Assembly (NCBI GenBank): GCA_049520215.1 | Contig: JBEKPZ010000030.1 | Coordinates: 1 to 36,218 of the forward strand | DNA length: 36,218 nucleotides | DNA from: Bog-159 sp049520215 | GTDB lineage: Bacteria; Acidobacteriota; Terriglobia; Bryobacterales; Bryobacteraceae | Reading direction: 5' to 3' | Part shown: piece by piece, positions 23,538 through 31,396 of the stretch | Position numbering within the stretch: the first letter of the stretch is position 1 | Layout of the letters: every line of letters starts with the position of its first letter | Translations under genes and position numbers: made by a program | The notes under the pieces: model-generated | What the model was told of the DNA's origin: nothing | Seen by the model: only the letters and a program-made list of their open reading frames with translations | Database searches by the model: none

Positions 23538-25922
23538 ATGAGGTGGGTATTTTGGTGGCTCGGGGTGTGCGTGGGGCCTTGCCTTGCGCTCGGTGCCGGG
23601 AGCGCAGCGGACGTAGCTCGCGAGGTGCGGGAAATGTCGCTCGATCCGGGCGAGTGCTATCGGGTGCGCGACCTGGCACTGCCGAAAGACGAAGCCCGCA
23701 TCTTCCTGACCGACGGTTACCTGATCTTCGCCAAGCCGGTAGCCGGCGTGCGCATGTCGGCCGTCTTTACGGCAGACGTGGAGGGCGGCGACGGGGAAGT
23801 CCTGGTCCTTCCGCCCAATCTTGGCGAGCGGCGGTCGCTGGCGTCCTACACCGGCGCGCCAAACCTGGACGAGCACCTGGTGGCCGCGGTGCTGATCTTC
23901 TCCGACGATTCGTATACCAAGCTGACCGAGCAGATCCACCAGAACGCGGCCAACAAGAAAAGCCCGGAAATGGGCGCCCTGATGGCCGAACACTGGACGC
24001 CGGTGGTGCGCAATATCGCCGCCAGCTTTCAAGTGCGGCTGGTGTGGGATGTGCTGCTGGGCGAACCGCAAGGCCACGGTTTTTTGGCGGCTTCCATGGT
24101 CGGAAAGAAACTGGGCAACTTCGACTTGTACTACGACCGCAACATGCGCGAACAGATTGTGATCGGCAAGCTGAATACGCGCGACAACGTGCTGTACTTC
24201 GACGTGTGGACCAGCTTCGTGGCGAAGTCGTTCCGCAACCGTCCGATCACACCCGACCTGACGCTGGACGGCTTTCGCATTGAAGCCGCGCTGCAGCCGG
24301 ACCTGAACCTGAGCGTAGTGACGCGGGTGAAGGCCAAGCCCAGCCGCGCGGCGCTGCCGGTGCTGGCTTTCGATATCGCCCATCCCATGCGCATCTCCGC
24401 GGTGCTGGTGGACGGCCGGCCCGCCGAGGTGCTGCAGCGCGAGTCGCTGCGCTCGGAACTGCTGCGCAACGTGGGCAACGAGATGTTCCTGGTGGTGCCT
24501 CCCACGCCGCTGGAGCCGGGCAAGGAACACGAGGTGGAGTTCCGGCACGAAGGCAAGGTGATCTTCGAGGCGGGCAATCGGGTCTATTATGTGGGAGCGC
24601 GCGCCAACTGGTTCCCCAACATAGGGCTGCAATTCGCGAAATACGATCTGACGTTCCGCTATCCCAAAGACCTGGACCTGGTGACGGCGGGCGAACTGGT
24701 GGAGGAACACGAGGAAGGCGATTGGCGCATCACGCGGCGCAGGACCAGCGCACCGATCCGCATGGCGGGCTTCAATCTGGGGCAATATGAGCGGGTGCGC
24801 TTGAAGCGCAACGGCTACACATTGGAAGTCTGCGCGAACCGCGCGATCGAACCGGCGTTGGCGAACCCGCGTCCGGAGAGGGCCGAACCGCCGCCGGGAC
24901 CGCGGCAACGCGAGCCGGAGATCGTAATTCTGCCGCCGGAACTGCCGCAGGACCCGTTGGCGCGGTTGCAGGAAATCGCGTCCGAGGTCGCTTCGGCGCT
25001 GGAATTCATGGCGGCACGCTTCGGTCCACCGGCGCTGCCGACCTTGACCGTGGCGCCGGTCCCGGGGCGATTCGGACAAGGCTTTCCGGGGCTGATCTAT
25101 CTTTCCACGATGTCGTACCTGGCGCCGCAGAACAGGGCCATCCGCTCGCTGGACGCCCACGGGCGGCTGTTCTTTTCCGATATCCTGCAGGCGCACGAGA
25201 CCGCGCACCAGTGGTGGGGGAACGTGGTGACTTCGGCGGGCTATCACGACGAGTGGCTGATGGAGGCGCTGGCGGACTACTCGGCGCTGCTCTACCTGGA
25301 GAACAAGAACGGTTCGCAGCCGGTGGCGATGGCGCTGGACTCTTACAAGACCAATCTGCTGCAGACGGCGAACGGCCAGACCGTGGAATCGACCGGTCCG
25401 ATCGTGTTGGGCACGCGGCTGGAGAATTCGCAAACGCCGAACGCGTACTACTGCATTACCTATGGGAAGGGGTCGTGGATCATGCACATGCTGCGGCGGC
25501 GAATGGGCGACGATGGCTTTCTGGCCATGCTGGCGAATCTGCGCAAGGAGTACGAGCGCAAGCCGCTTTCGACGGAAGATTTCCGCTTGCTGGCGGCGCG
25601 TTTTCTGCCGGCGCGATCGGCCGACCCGCAGTTGGAGGATTTCTTCGACGAGTGGGTTTACGGCACGGGCATTCCATCGCTGAAGCTAAGCTACTCGGTG
25701 AAGGGAAAAGGGGGCGCGCTGCGGCTGAACGGCACCCTGACGCAAAGCGATGTCTCGAGCGATTTCAGCGTGCTGGCCCCGGTGGAGATCCAGTTGGGGC
25801 ACGGCAAGACTCTGACACAGTGGGTGCGCACGGCGGATGGTCCGGTGACGTTCAGCGTGGCGCTGCCGCAGGCGCCGGTAAAGGTGCAGCTCGATCCGAG
25901 CTTCAGCGTGCTGCGAAGGTAG
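23538..25922 (+). CDS. Secreted M1-like zinc metallopeptidase
   Basis: A 794-aa exported protein with a signal peptide (1-24). The zinc site of gluzincins is intact: HETAH at 553-557, then exactly 18 residues to E576 in MEALADY; Y642 in TYGKGSW matches the catalytic Tyr of the M1 family. The N-terminal 450 residues form the usual beta-rich domain plus an additional segment at about 30-270. The substrate-anchoring GAMEN motif is replaced by GQGFP (513-517), losing the Glu that binds the peptide N-terminus, so classical aminopeptidase activity is doubtful. A Pro/Arg/Glu-rich stretch at about 443-480 precedes the catalytic domain. The C-terminus (about 715-794) is an Ig-like domain as in other M1 enzymes. 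The gene stands alone, with palindromes on both sides. Confidence 0.88.
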   Translation: MRWVFWWLGVCVGPCLALGAGSAADVAREVREMSLDPGECYRVRDLALPKDEARIFLTDGYLIFAKPVAGVRMSAVFTADVEGGDGEVLVLPPNLGERRSLASYTGAPNLDEHLVAAVLIFSDDSYTKLTEQIHQNAANKKSPEMGALMAEHWTPVVRNIAASFQVRLVWDVLLGEPQGHGFLAASMVGKKLGNFDLYYDRNMREQIVIGKLNTRDNVLYFDVWTSFVAKSFRNRPITPDLTLDGFRIEAALQPDLNLSVVTRVKAKPSRAALPVLAFDIAHPMRISAVLVDGRPAEVLQRESLRSELLRNVGNEMFLVVPPTPLEPGKEHEVEFRHEGKVIFEAGNRVYYVGARANWFPNIGLQFAKYDLTFRYPKDLDLVTAGELVEEHEEGDWRITRRRTSAPIRMAGFNLGQYERVRLKRNGYTLEVCANRAIEPALANPRPERAEPPPGPRQREPEIVILPPELPQDPLARLQEIASEVASALEFMAARFGPPALPTLTVAPVPGRFGQGFPGLIYLSTMSYLAPQNRAIRSLDAHGRLFFSDILQAHETAHQWWGNVVTSAGYHDEWLMEALADYSALLYLENKNGSQPVAMALDSYKTNLLQTANGQTVESTGPIVLGTRLENSQTPNAYYCITYGKGSWIMHMLRRRMGDDGFLAMLANLRKEYERKPLSTEDFRLLAARFLPARSADPQLEDFFDEWVYGTGIPSLKLSYSVKGKGGALRLNGTLTQSDVSSDFSVLAPVEIQLGHGKTLTQWVRTADGPVTFSVALPQAPVKVQLDPSFSVLRR

Positions 25923-25931
25923 GGGGGGTGG

Positions 25932-26034
25932 CACAGGCTTTAGCCTGTGTTGCAGGCCGATTGTCAATTGGCCTCTCCTTCAACCTTTGCAATGTGGGGC
26001 AGGCCCGTGGCCTGCGGCGGCCTCTTAGGCCGCC
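25932..26034. repeat. Four-hairpin palindromic element
   Basis: CACAGGC-TTTA-GCCTGTG (25932-25949) is followed by GGCCGATT-GTC-AATTGGCC with one mismatch (25955-25973), GCAGGCC-CGT-GGCCTGC (25999-26015) and GGCGGCCT-CTT-AGGCCGCC (26016-26034); GTGGG precedes the third. It occupies nearly the whole gap between the convergent genes ending at 25922 and 26066. Confidence 0.75.
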
Positions 26035-26065
26035 ATCGCACAGATCTACAAGAATCGTCGCGCCG

Positions 26066-26854
26066 CTAATCAGTTTTGTACGACTTCGGGGGGAGCAGAA
26101 ATTGAAGCCCGAAATAACCGACGAAACGGGACTGATTGGGACGGGTGGGTTCGAGGCTGCGTCCGGCCATGAAGAGGAGGATCACCGGGCGATGGATCTT
26201 GTAGCGAGCGCCGAAACCGATCGTGGGTTGGTATGCGGAGGGATGAAAGGTGCCTTGGTTGTAGAACTCCACGTCCCCTTCGACCTTGGGAGTGAAATCG
26301 TGGCCGACTACGACGCCGGTGATCCAGCCGTCCGGGCCTTTGTGGACGAACTGATAACCGATTTCGTAATCCACGTCGACGGGGCCGAATTTTCTGGCGA
26401 ATTCGACCGGCAGGAGGAATGAGCTGCTGGCGGGGGTGATGCCGCGGCGGACGGCGTCGTCGGGGTTGTTGAGGAAGAACTGGGGGAAAACCGAAACGCT
26501 GAGGCCGGACTCCCCGGCGTCGTAGAATCGCCATTTGACGCCGGGATTGGATTGCCCCAGGCCAAATTTAGTCGCGGAGAAGGGATTCTGGACGCGCAAC
26601 CAGGCATTTTCGTAGGTGAGCTGGATGCGATCGCCAATGCCAAAATTGATGTCCAAGTCGGGGGTGTGGGAGACGGACTGACCGCTGTAGAAGAAGGGCA
26701 TGTAGCCGAGGTTGATTTCCCAGTTGAGGTTGCCGGGCGTGCCTGGGTCGTTGGTGTAATAGGGCGGGCCGCCTTGGGCGAATGCGGAGGCAGAAGCAAC
26801 CAGGAGGCTCAAAAGGAGGGTGAGCGGAAAGGGCAGGTGAGCATCGAAACGCAT
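26066..26854 (-). CDS. Outer-membrane beta-barrel-like protein, unknown function
   Basis: A 262-aa exported protein. ATG 26854 is chosen because GAGGGA lies just upstream and a good signal peptide follows (1-27, ending AFAQ); a TTG at 26887 in frame is less likely. After export, residues 30-262 alternate aromatic and polar residues in about ten strands (INLGYMPFFYSG, DINFGIGDRIQLTYEN, GVKWRFYD and others) and end in a terminal strand with aromatic residues (FVGYFGLQFLL) before a short tail, as in small porin-like barrels. It may be an outer-membrane channel or sensor; no specific family is recognised. The gene stands alone on the minus strand. Confidence 0.8.
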   Translation of the reverse strand: MRFDAHLPFPLTLLLSLLVASASAFAQGGPPYYTNDPGTPGNLNWEINLGYMPFFYSGQSVSHTPDLDINFGIGDRIQLTYENAWLRVQNPFSATKFGLGQSNPGVKWRFYDAGESGLSVSVFPQFFLNNPDDAVRRGITPASSSFLLPVEFARKFGPVDVDYEIGYQFVHKGPDGWITGVVVGHDFTPKVEGDVEFYNQGTFHPSAYQPTIGFGARYKIHRPVILLFMAGRSLEPTRPNQSRFVGYFGLQFLLPPKSYKTD

Positions 26855-26933
26855 TCCCTCCGCCTCAAGTTTCGAGATGGCACGCAAAGTATTTTTATAC
26901 CACAGGGGAGCCGTGTGCCCCCCTCTAACCTAA

Positions 26934-27001
26934 CAGGATGCTGAAAAAGGCTCTCACAGGCTAAGTCATTGATAACCGGTGGCACAGACTTTAGTCTGTG
27001 G
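26934..27001 (+). repeat. Dispersed repeat with 29-nt core, copy 1
   Basis: The core at 26934-26962 begins CAGGATGCTGAAAAAGG and is identical over 29 nt to the reverse complement of 29510-29538. It is followed after a diverged spacer by the hairpin CACAGAC-TTTA-GTCTGTG (26983-27000), which also recurs in the second copy. The two copies flank the TlpA-like gene and its divergent neighbour as inverted repeats about 2.5 kb apart. Confidence 0.85.
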
Positions 27002-27280
27002 CCCGAATTCTTCCGCAGCGGCGAGGAGTCTTTGTGCATCAGGCCCGAGCGGCACGGATTGACCAACGCTCGGTATCACTAACCGGGGGAAGGCGTTGCC
27101 AACGTGCCGTTTGCAGGGATTAGCGGGGCGATGAGCGCCCAACGATGGGTGGTCAGGAATGCCAGGGTCACGCCAGTTAGTTAGAGCAGATTCCCTCGGT
27201 TGTCAGCAGGGCGGTCGGAGAGAGCGGATCGGACGCGGTACGTGGGCGTCTTAACACCGTACCGGAGAAGGTTAGAGGCA

Positions 27281-27321
27281 GGCGGCCTGAGAGGCCGCCG
27301 CAGACTAAGAGCCTGCCCCAC
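27281..27321. repeat. Two-hairpin palindromic element after the TlpA-like gene
   Basis: GGCGGCCT-GAG-AGGCCGCC (27281-27299) is followed by GCAGACT/AGCCTGC with one mismatch (27300-27316) and CCCCAC. It has the same order as the element at 22544-22584 and ends two bases before the stop codon of the TlpA-like gene. Confidence 0.7.
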
Positions 27322-27323
27322 GA

Positions 27324-28484
27324 CTATTGATTCGGCGGGTTGGAATCGACCACGGAGCGGATGGCTTCGCGCAGTTCCGATTCGTTGCGGGCGCCGATGA
27401 ACTGCCGGCGCACCACGCTGTCGCGGTCGATCACAAACAACGCCGGGATCTTATGCACGCCGTAACGGCGGCGCATTTCGCGATTGCTATCGAGGAGCAT
27501 GGGCATCTGGCAACCATTCTCCTCCACGAATTGCTTTACCGTGGCAGTCGATTCGTCGGAGATCGCGTAAAAGCGGACGGCGCCGCCAAACTCCGCGCGG
27601 ATCTTCTCCATTGCCGGAAACTCCTCACGGCAAGGCATGCACCAGGTGGCCCAGAAATCGAGCACCACCACGCTTCCGCGCAGGCTTTCGAGCGCCACGG
27701 AAGCCCCGTCGAGCATCTTGGCGGTAAAGTCCGCGGCGCGCTCGCCGGTGCGAATCGGTTCCGCTAGGGAAGGCAGCGTCCCGACTTCGGTCCATTCAGG
27801 GTTCGGCTCGAAGTGAAACAGAGAGTCGCCGACCTCCCGGTTCAACTCCACGAGCTTGACCTTCATGACGATCTCGGCCGGTGAATCGGGCGACTTGCTT
27901 TTCTCCTGGTACTGCAACACGACGAACCGCTGCCGGTCCACCAGCAGCTCGATTTCAGATCCGCCGGTGTGCGCGCTAATGGCGTAGCAATGCGCCTTTT
28001 CGCGGCCCAGGTCGAAATCCCGCTCATTGGCGATCACGGGATGCTGCACGTTTTTGGCCAGCGCCAGGAACTGGTGGAGCATGATATTCTCGAGCGAATC
28101 GTGCAGGTCTCCGCTGGCGGCCCTGGCATCGTGCTCTTCGTCGCTGTCGTCGTCCTGCGAGGCGGCGGACACTCTGGACCACTGTTTCTTGGAATCCAGG
28201 GCCAGCCAGATCGTTCCGCCGTCGCTTACGGCCAGCGCCTGTTGTGGGGGTTGTCTCAAGCGGGCCAAATAGCGGCCGCCAGTGGCGGTGGCCAGTTCGT
28301 ATTCGGCAAACGCGCTTCGAGCGCGGCCCGCCGCGTGGGTGGTTTCCGTCCTTTCCGCAACCAGGTGGACGGCTTTCAGGCTGCTGTAAGTGGAAACCAC
28401 TTTGTCGAGCACCTGCTGCGCCGTGAGGTCGCGCGCGCAGGCGGGGAGAGCCAGCATTAACAGACAAATGAGGCAGCGCGGCAT
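27324..28484 (-). CDS. TlpA-like thioredoxin-fold protein with N-terminal LolA-like domain
   Basis: A 386-aa exported protein. ATG 28484 starts a signal peptide with a possible lipobox (LALPAC, Cys near residue 16), so it may be a lipoprotein; an in-frame GTG at 28499 is less likely. Residues about 25-225 form a beta-rich domain like the DUF2092/LolA group. Residues about 240-380 are an AhpC/TSA-TlpA thioredoxin domain with active site WCMPC (281-285) and the cis-Pro region near KIPALFVID. It should reduce or exchange disulfides outside the cytoplasm, coupled to an unknown ligand of the first domain. The unusual active-site pair Met-Pro, in place of Gly-Pro, would shift redox potential. A TATAAT hexamer 20 nt upstream is probably its -10. 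Confidence 0.87.
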   Translation of the reverse strand: MPRCLICLLMLALPACARDLTAQQVLDKVVSTYSSLKAVHLVAERTETTHAAGRARSAFAEYELATATGGRYLARLRQPPQQALAVSDGGTIWLALDSKKQWSRVSAASQDDDSDEEHDARAASGDLHDSLENIMLHQFLALAKNVQHPVIANERDFDLGREKAHCYAISAHTGGSEIELLVDRQRFVVLQYQEKSKSPDSPAEIVMKVKLVELNREVGDSLFHFEPNPEWTEVGTLPSLAEPIRTGERAADFTAKMLDGASVALESLRGSVVVLDFWATWCMPCREEFPAMEKIRAEFGGAVRFYAISDESTATVKQFVEENGCQMPMLLDSNREMRRRYGVHKIPALFVIDRDSVVRRQFIGARNESELREAIRSVVDSNPPNQ

Positions 28485-28512
28485 TGCGATGGGGGCCACC
28501 CTCGATTATAGT
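28484..28512 (+). promoter_or_regulatory. Promoter of the 28532 gene
   Basis: TTGCGA (28484-28489), a 17-nt spacer and TATAGT (28507-28512) make a good sigma-70-type promoter, with a predicted start near 28519 and AAGG before the ATG at 28532. The -10 overlaps the -10 proposed for the divergent TlpA-like gene. Confidence 0.55.
28505..28510 (-). promoter_or_regulatory. Candidate -10 of the TlpA-like gene
   Basis: TATAAT on the minus strand (28510 to 28505) matches the consensus fully and lies 20 nt before the ATG at 28484. No -35 is visible. It shares four bases with the forward -10, so the two promoters probably compete. Confidence 0.45.
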
Positions 28513-28531
28513 AAATGAGGTCTTAAGGTAT

Positions 28532-29446
28532 ATGAAGTTCTGTCACGTTGCGGTTGCGTGTGCGGTGTGCCTGGCCCCTGGCATAGGTTTACGAGGCCAA
28601 GGCGCTCTTCCGGCGGTGCAGAAGACTGTTCCCAAGGCGGTGGATGTTGCTCCACCACCGCCCTCGCCCGAAGAGCAGGCGAAGCTGCTGGCCGAAGTGC
28701 GCGATTACGCCATCAACTATACGCGCCGCCTTCCCGATTTCATCTGCCTGGAGCAAACCCGCCGCTACGAGGACCCTGCCGGCAGACAAGCGTGGAGACT
28801 GATGGATGTCCTCGCGGCGCGGCTCAGCTACTTCAACCAGAAGGAAGACTACAAGCTGATTTCGAAGAATGGCCGCGCGGTCGCAGACGTGCCATACGCC
28901 TCGGTAGGCGGGGCCTTCTCGACGGGCGATTTCGGCACCAGCATGCGCACCGTGTTCGATCCAGCCAGCCATGCCAGCTTCGCGTGGAAGAGATGGGCCA
29001 CGCTGCGCGGTCGGCGGGCGCACGTCTTCTCCTACCGGGTCCCGCCAGAGCACTCGACGTATATGCTCGCGTATGAGGGTGAGGAGGGCGAAACGCAGAG
29101 AGTCAAAACGGGATCTCGCGGCTGGGTCTTTGTGGACGAAGCCTTGAAAAGGATCGTACGGATCACGCAGGAACCGCTGAACGTGCCGCCCTCGTTTCCC
29201 ATCATAAAAGCCGAGGAAACCCTGGACTACGATTTCACCAGAATCGGCGAAAGCGAGTTCTTTCTGCCGCTGGTGGCGAGCTTGGAGACGGAAAGGCGCG
29301 GCGGAATGTGCACCAAGAACGTGAAGGAATTCCGGCTCTACCGGAAGTTCTCGAGCGAGGCGGTGATCAAGTTCGATGGCCAGGAACTGCCGCCGCTGGC
29401 GGACGATCAGACCAAGGAGCAGCCGCCTCAGAAGCAGCCGAAGTGA
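28532..29446 (+). CDS. Secreted protein of an uncharacterised family
   Basis: A 304-aa exported protein with a signal peptide (1-23). After a Pro-rich linker (34-47) comes a conserved-looking segment, DYAINYTRRLPDFICLEQTR, then a beta-rich domain to about residue 280 and a Gln/Pro/Lys-rich tail. The Pro-Asp-Phe-Cys pattern recurs in secreted proteins of Acidobacteria that I know only as hypothetical. It has no metal or nucleophile motif. The gene is divergent from the TlpA-like thiol protein; the N-terminal LolA-like domain of that protein and the beta-rich body of this one may be related structurally, but this is a guess. ATG 28532 fits the promoter and signal peptide better than the frame start at 28484, which lies inside the promoter. 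Confidence 0.78.
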   Translation: MKFCHVAVACAVCLAPGIGLRGQGALPAVQKTVPKAVDVAPPPPSPEEQAKLLAEVRDYAINYTRRLPDFICLEQTRRYEDPAGRQAWRLMDVLAARLSYFNQKEDYKLISKNGRAVADVPYASVGGAFSTGDFGTSMRTVFDPASHASFAWKRWATLRGRRAHVFSYRVPPEHSTYMLAYEGEEGETQRVKTGSRGWVFVDEALKRIVRITQEPLNVPPSFPIIKAEETLDYDFTRIGESEFFLPLVASLETERRGGMCTKNVKEFRLYRKFSSEAVIKFDGQELPPLADDQTKEQPPQKQPK

Positions 29447-29475
29447 GCCGGAGGGCGGCCTGGGCTAGTTTCGGA

Positions 29476-29538
29476 CCACAGACTAAAGTCTGTTGGTGGC
29501 ACAGGCTTCAGCCTGTGAGAGCCTTTTTCAGCATCCTG
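29476..29538 (-). repeat. Dispersed repeat with 29-nt core, copy 2 (inverted)
   Basis: Positions 29510-29538 are the exact reverse complement of 26934-26962. Next to it lie the hairpins CACAGGC-TTCA-GCCTGTG (29500-29517) and ACAGAC-TAAA-GTCTGT (29478-29493). It sits between the convergent stops of the 28532 gene and the M61 peptidase gene. Confidence 0.85.
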
Positions 29539-29585
29539 CCAGGGTCGCGGCTCGGCAACTGTCGCGGCTAACGGTGGCGCGCCCG

Positions 29586-31391
29586 CTACTGCCGAGCCCT
29601 GAGCCAATCGTTCCCTATTTCCGATTGCAGTGGATTCGGAGTGTCCATCGGCGCGATCTTGTAGCTACGCTTCGAATTCTTGGCGAGCACGATCTCGACT
29701 TCCTGCGTGGCGCCGTTGCGTGAGAATTGCGCCTTGATTTTGTCGCCGGATTTCTTGGCCGACAACAGATCGTTGAGACTCTTGGCCGTAGCGTGCACGC
29801 CGTCGAGAGTCAGGATGCGATCCGCAAGGGCCAGTCCGGCGTTCTGCGCGGGCGACGCCGGCGCCACATCGGCGATCCAGAGTCCGTCGTCCTGGGTCTT
29901 GGTATTGACGCCTAGATATGCGCCCGGCGCCGCCTCGTCCGCCGTCTCGACGCGCAGGCCGGCGTATGCCAGATACTTCGCGTAATCCATTTCCCGGCTG
30001 GTGGACACGTATTCGAAAACTTCCGCCAGAGGTCCGCCGGCGGCCTTCTCGCACTCCGACCGGAACTCGGCGTCGGTGAAGCCGCGCGCCTTGCGCTGGT
30101 AATACTCGCGGTACAACCCGCGCATCACATCGTCCAGCGACTTGCGGTTGTGGCTTTCGTTGCGGATCTTCAGGTCCAGTATCGCGCCCAGCATCGCGCC
30201 GTTATCGTAGTAGGAAATAGACGTGCTCCGGTCGCCCCCTCCGGGCAGGTTGCCCCACGTGTACAGGCTCGATTCCGCCGCCGACTGGTAGCGGTGGCCG
30301 GGCGCGCCCTCGAATTTCGTAATTGCGCCCGCCAACTTTTCGAGATACTGGCCGCGCGTCATCAGGCCGGTGCGCACCAGCACCAGATCCTGGTAATAGA
30401 CCGACAGGCCCTCGGAAACCCACAGCATGTCGGTGAGGTTGGCCTGGTCGTAATCGAAGGGTCCCAGCGCAAGCGGGCGGATGCGCTTGACGTTGAAGTT
30501 GTGGAAGTACTCGTGGGCGACATAGCTCAACCACCGCAGATAGCCGTCTTCTTTGGCGAGGCTGTCGCCATTAAACGAGATCGCCGCGGAATTGGCGTGT
30601 TCGATGCCCCCGTTCCCCTTGCCCATCAGGAGAAATGTGTAGTGTTGGTAAGGCACATCGCCGATGAGCTGCGTGGCCGCCTCCACCATACGCTGCAGGT
30701 CGGACGTCATCTTCTCGCGATTCACGCTGGCCGGCACATTTTCGACGGCCATGGTGTGCGGCCGGCCCGCGACGGAGAACTGCAGGATTTCCTGGTTACC
30801 CATCAGCATCGGGCTGTCGTAAAGCACGTCGAAATCCGGCGCGAAAAACGTGTTGGGCTGGCCTGCCACAGGATGGAGACCGGTCGAAATGCGCGCCCAG
30901 CCTGCCGGCAATTGAAAGGCCGCGGTTACGGGCTGCTGGATGCGTTCGGCGAGGTGCAGGAACAGCCCGGCGGGCGCGATGAAGGCGCGCGTGTCGTCGA
31001 TGTAATTCCGGGCGACGAAAGAGACCGACGCCTCGACATCGTAGTTCAAGAAAATCGCGGCGGCGTTGCCGGTCGCCACGCGCCAGGTGTTCGCGGCGAC
31101 CTTTTCCCACGGCAGGGACTGCCCCGCCCCGTCTTCGGCGCGGAAGGCTCGCACGTATTTGGCATAGTCCAAAACGCGGTAGAACCCTGGCGTCCAAACC
31201 GGCATCTTGAAATCCTGCGTCTCGCCGCGCAGGCCCTCGCAGCGTAGCGCGACGTGAAACTGGTGGTTGGCCGCCTGCGGCATGGAGACGGTAAATGCCA
31301 GGGTGCCCTCGGGCGGTGCGGCGGGCGCACGGAGCGATGGCGCCAGAATCGCCGCGCAGATGAGGAGTATGCGGGCCTTTTGTGGGAACAT
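29586..31391 (-). CDS. Secreted M61 family metallopeptidase with C-terminal PDZ domain
   Basis: A 601-aa exported protein. ATG 31391 follows GAGAAG and starts a signal peptide (1-25, ending APAA). Residues about 28-220 are the N-terminal beta-sandwich domain of M61 peptidases. The zinc site is complete: HEYFH at 293-297 and E327 in WVSEGLSVYY; the family motif GGIEHANS is at 261-268. A PDZ domain occupies about 490-575 (GAYLGVNT, then GLWIADVAPASPAQNAGL). Family members cleave Gly- or Ala-rich peptides. Its start lies 5 nt after the stop of the TIM-barrel gene, so it is the last gene of a minus-strand operon. Why a peptidase should follow sugar enzymes is not clear from sequence. Confidence 0.92.
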   Translation of the reverse strand: MFPQKARILLICAAILAPSLRAPAAPPEGTLAFTVSMPQAANHQFHVALRCEGLRGETQDFKMPVWTPGFYRVLDYAKYVRAFRAEDGAGQSLPWEKVAANTWRVATGNAAAIFLNYDVEASVSFVARNYIDDTRAFIAPAGLFLHLAERIQQPVTAAFQLPAGWARISTGLHPVAGQPNTFFAPDFDVLYDSPMLMGNQEILQFSVAGRPHTMAVENVPASVNREKMTSDLQRMVEAATQLIGDVPYQHYTFLLMGKGNGGIEHANSAAISFNGDSLAKEDGYLRWLSYVAHEYFHNFNVKRIRPLALGPFDYDQANLTDMLWVSEGLSVYYQDLVLVRTGLMTRGQYLEKLAGAITKFEGAPGHRYQSAAESSLYTWGNLPGGGDRSTSISYYDNGAMLGAILDLKIRNESHNRKSLDDVMRGLYREYYQRKARGFTDAEFRSECEKAAGGPLAEVFEYVSTSREMDYAKYLAYAGLRVETADEAAPGAYLGVNTKTQDDGLWIADVAPASPAQNAGLALADRILTLDGVHATAKSLNDLLSAKKSGDKIKAQFSRNGATQEVEIVLAKNSKRSYKIAPMDTPNPLQSEIGNDWLRARQ

Positions 31392-31396
31392 GCTTC

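Larger units (their letters stand above)
26855..27323. other. 469-nt non-coding gap
   Basis: The gap holds the probable promoter of the 26854 gene (minus-strand TATAAA at 26899-26894), the copy of the 29-nt repeat with its hairpin at 26934-27001, and the palindrome at 27281-27321. CGGTACG (27236-27242) and CGTACCG (27258-27264) can pair around a 15-nt loop. The stretch 27005-27235 shows no convincing gene on either strand, no tRNA fold and no transposase remnant that I can recognise. Confidence 0.6.

Noticed and set aside
23478..25487. Long minus-strand open frame of about 669 codons opposite the M1-like gene
   Set aside because: Its product is His/Arg/Gln-rich with no family features. It is a mirror frame produced by GC-rich codon bias; the plus strand has the signal peptide and zinc motif.
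27005..27280. Possible tRNA or transposase remnant
   Set aside because: No cloverleaf arms, no acceptor stem, and no conserved transposase residues could be found in any frame.
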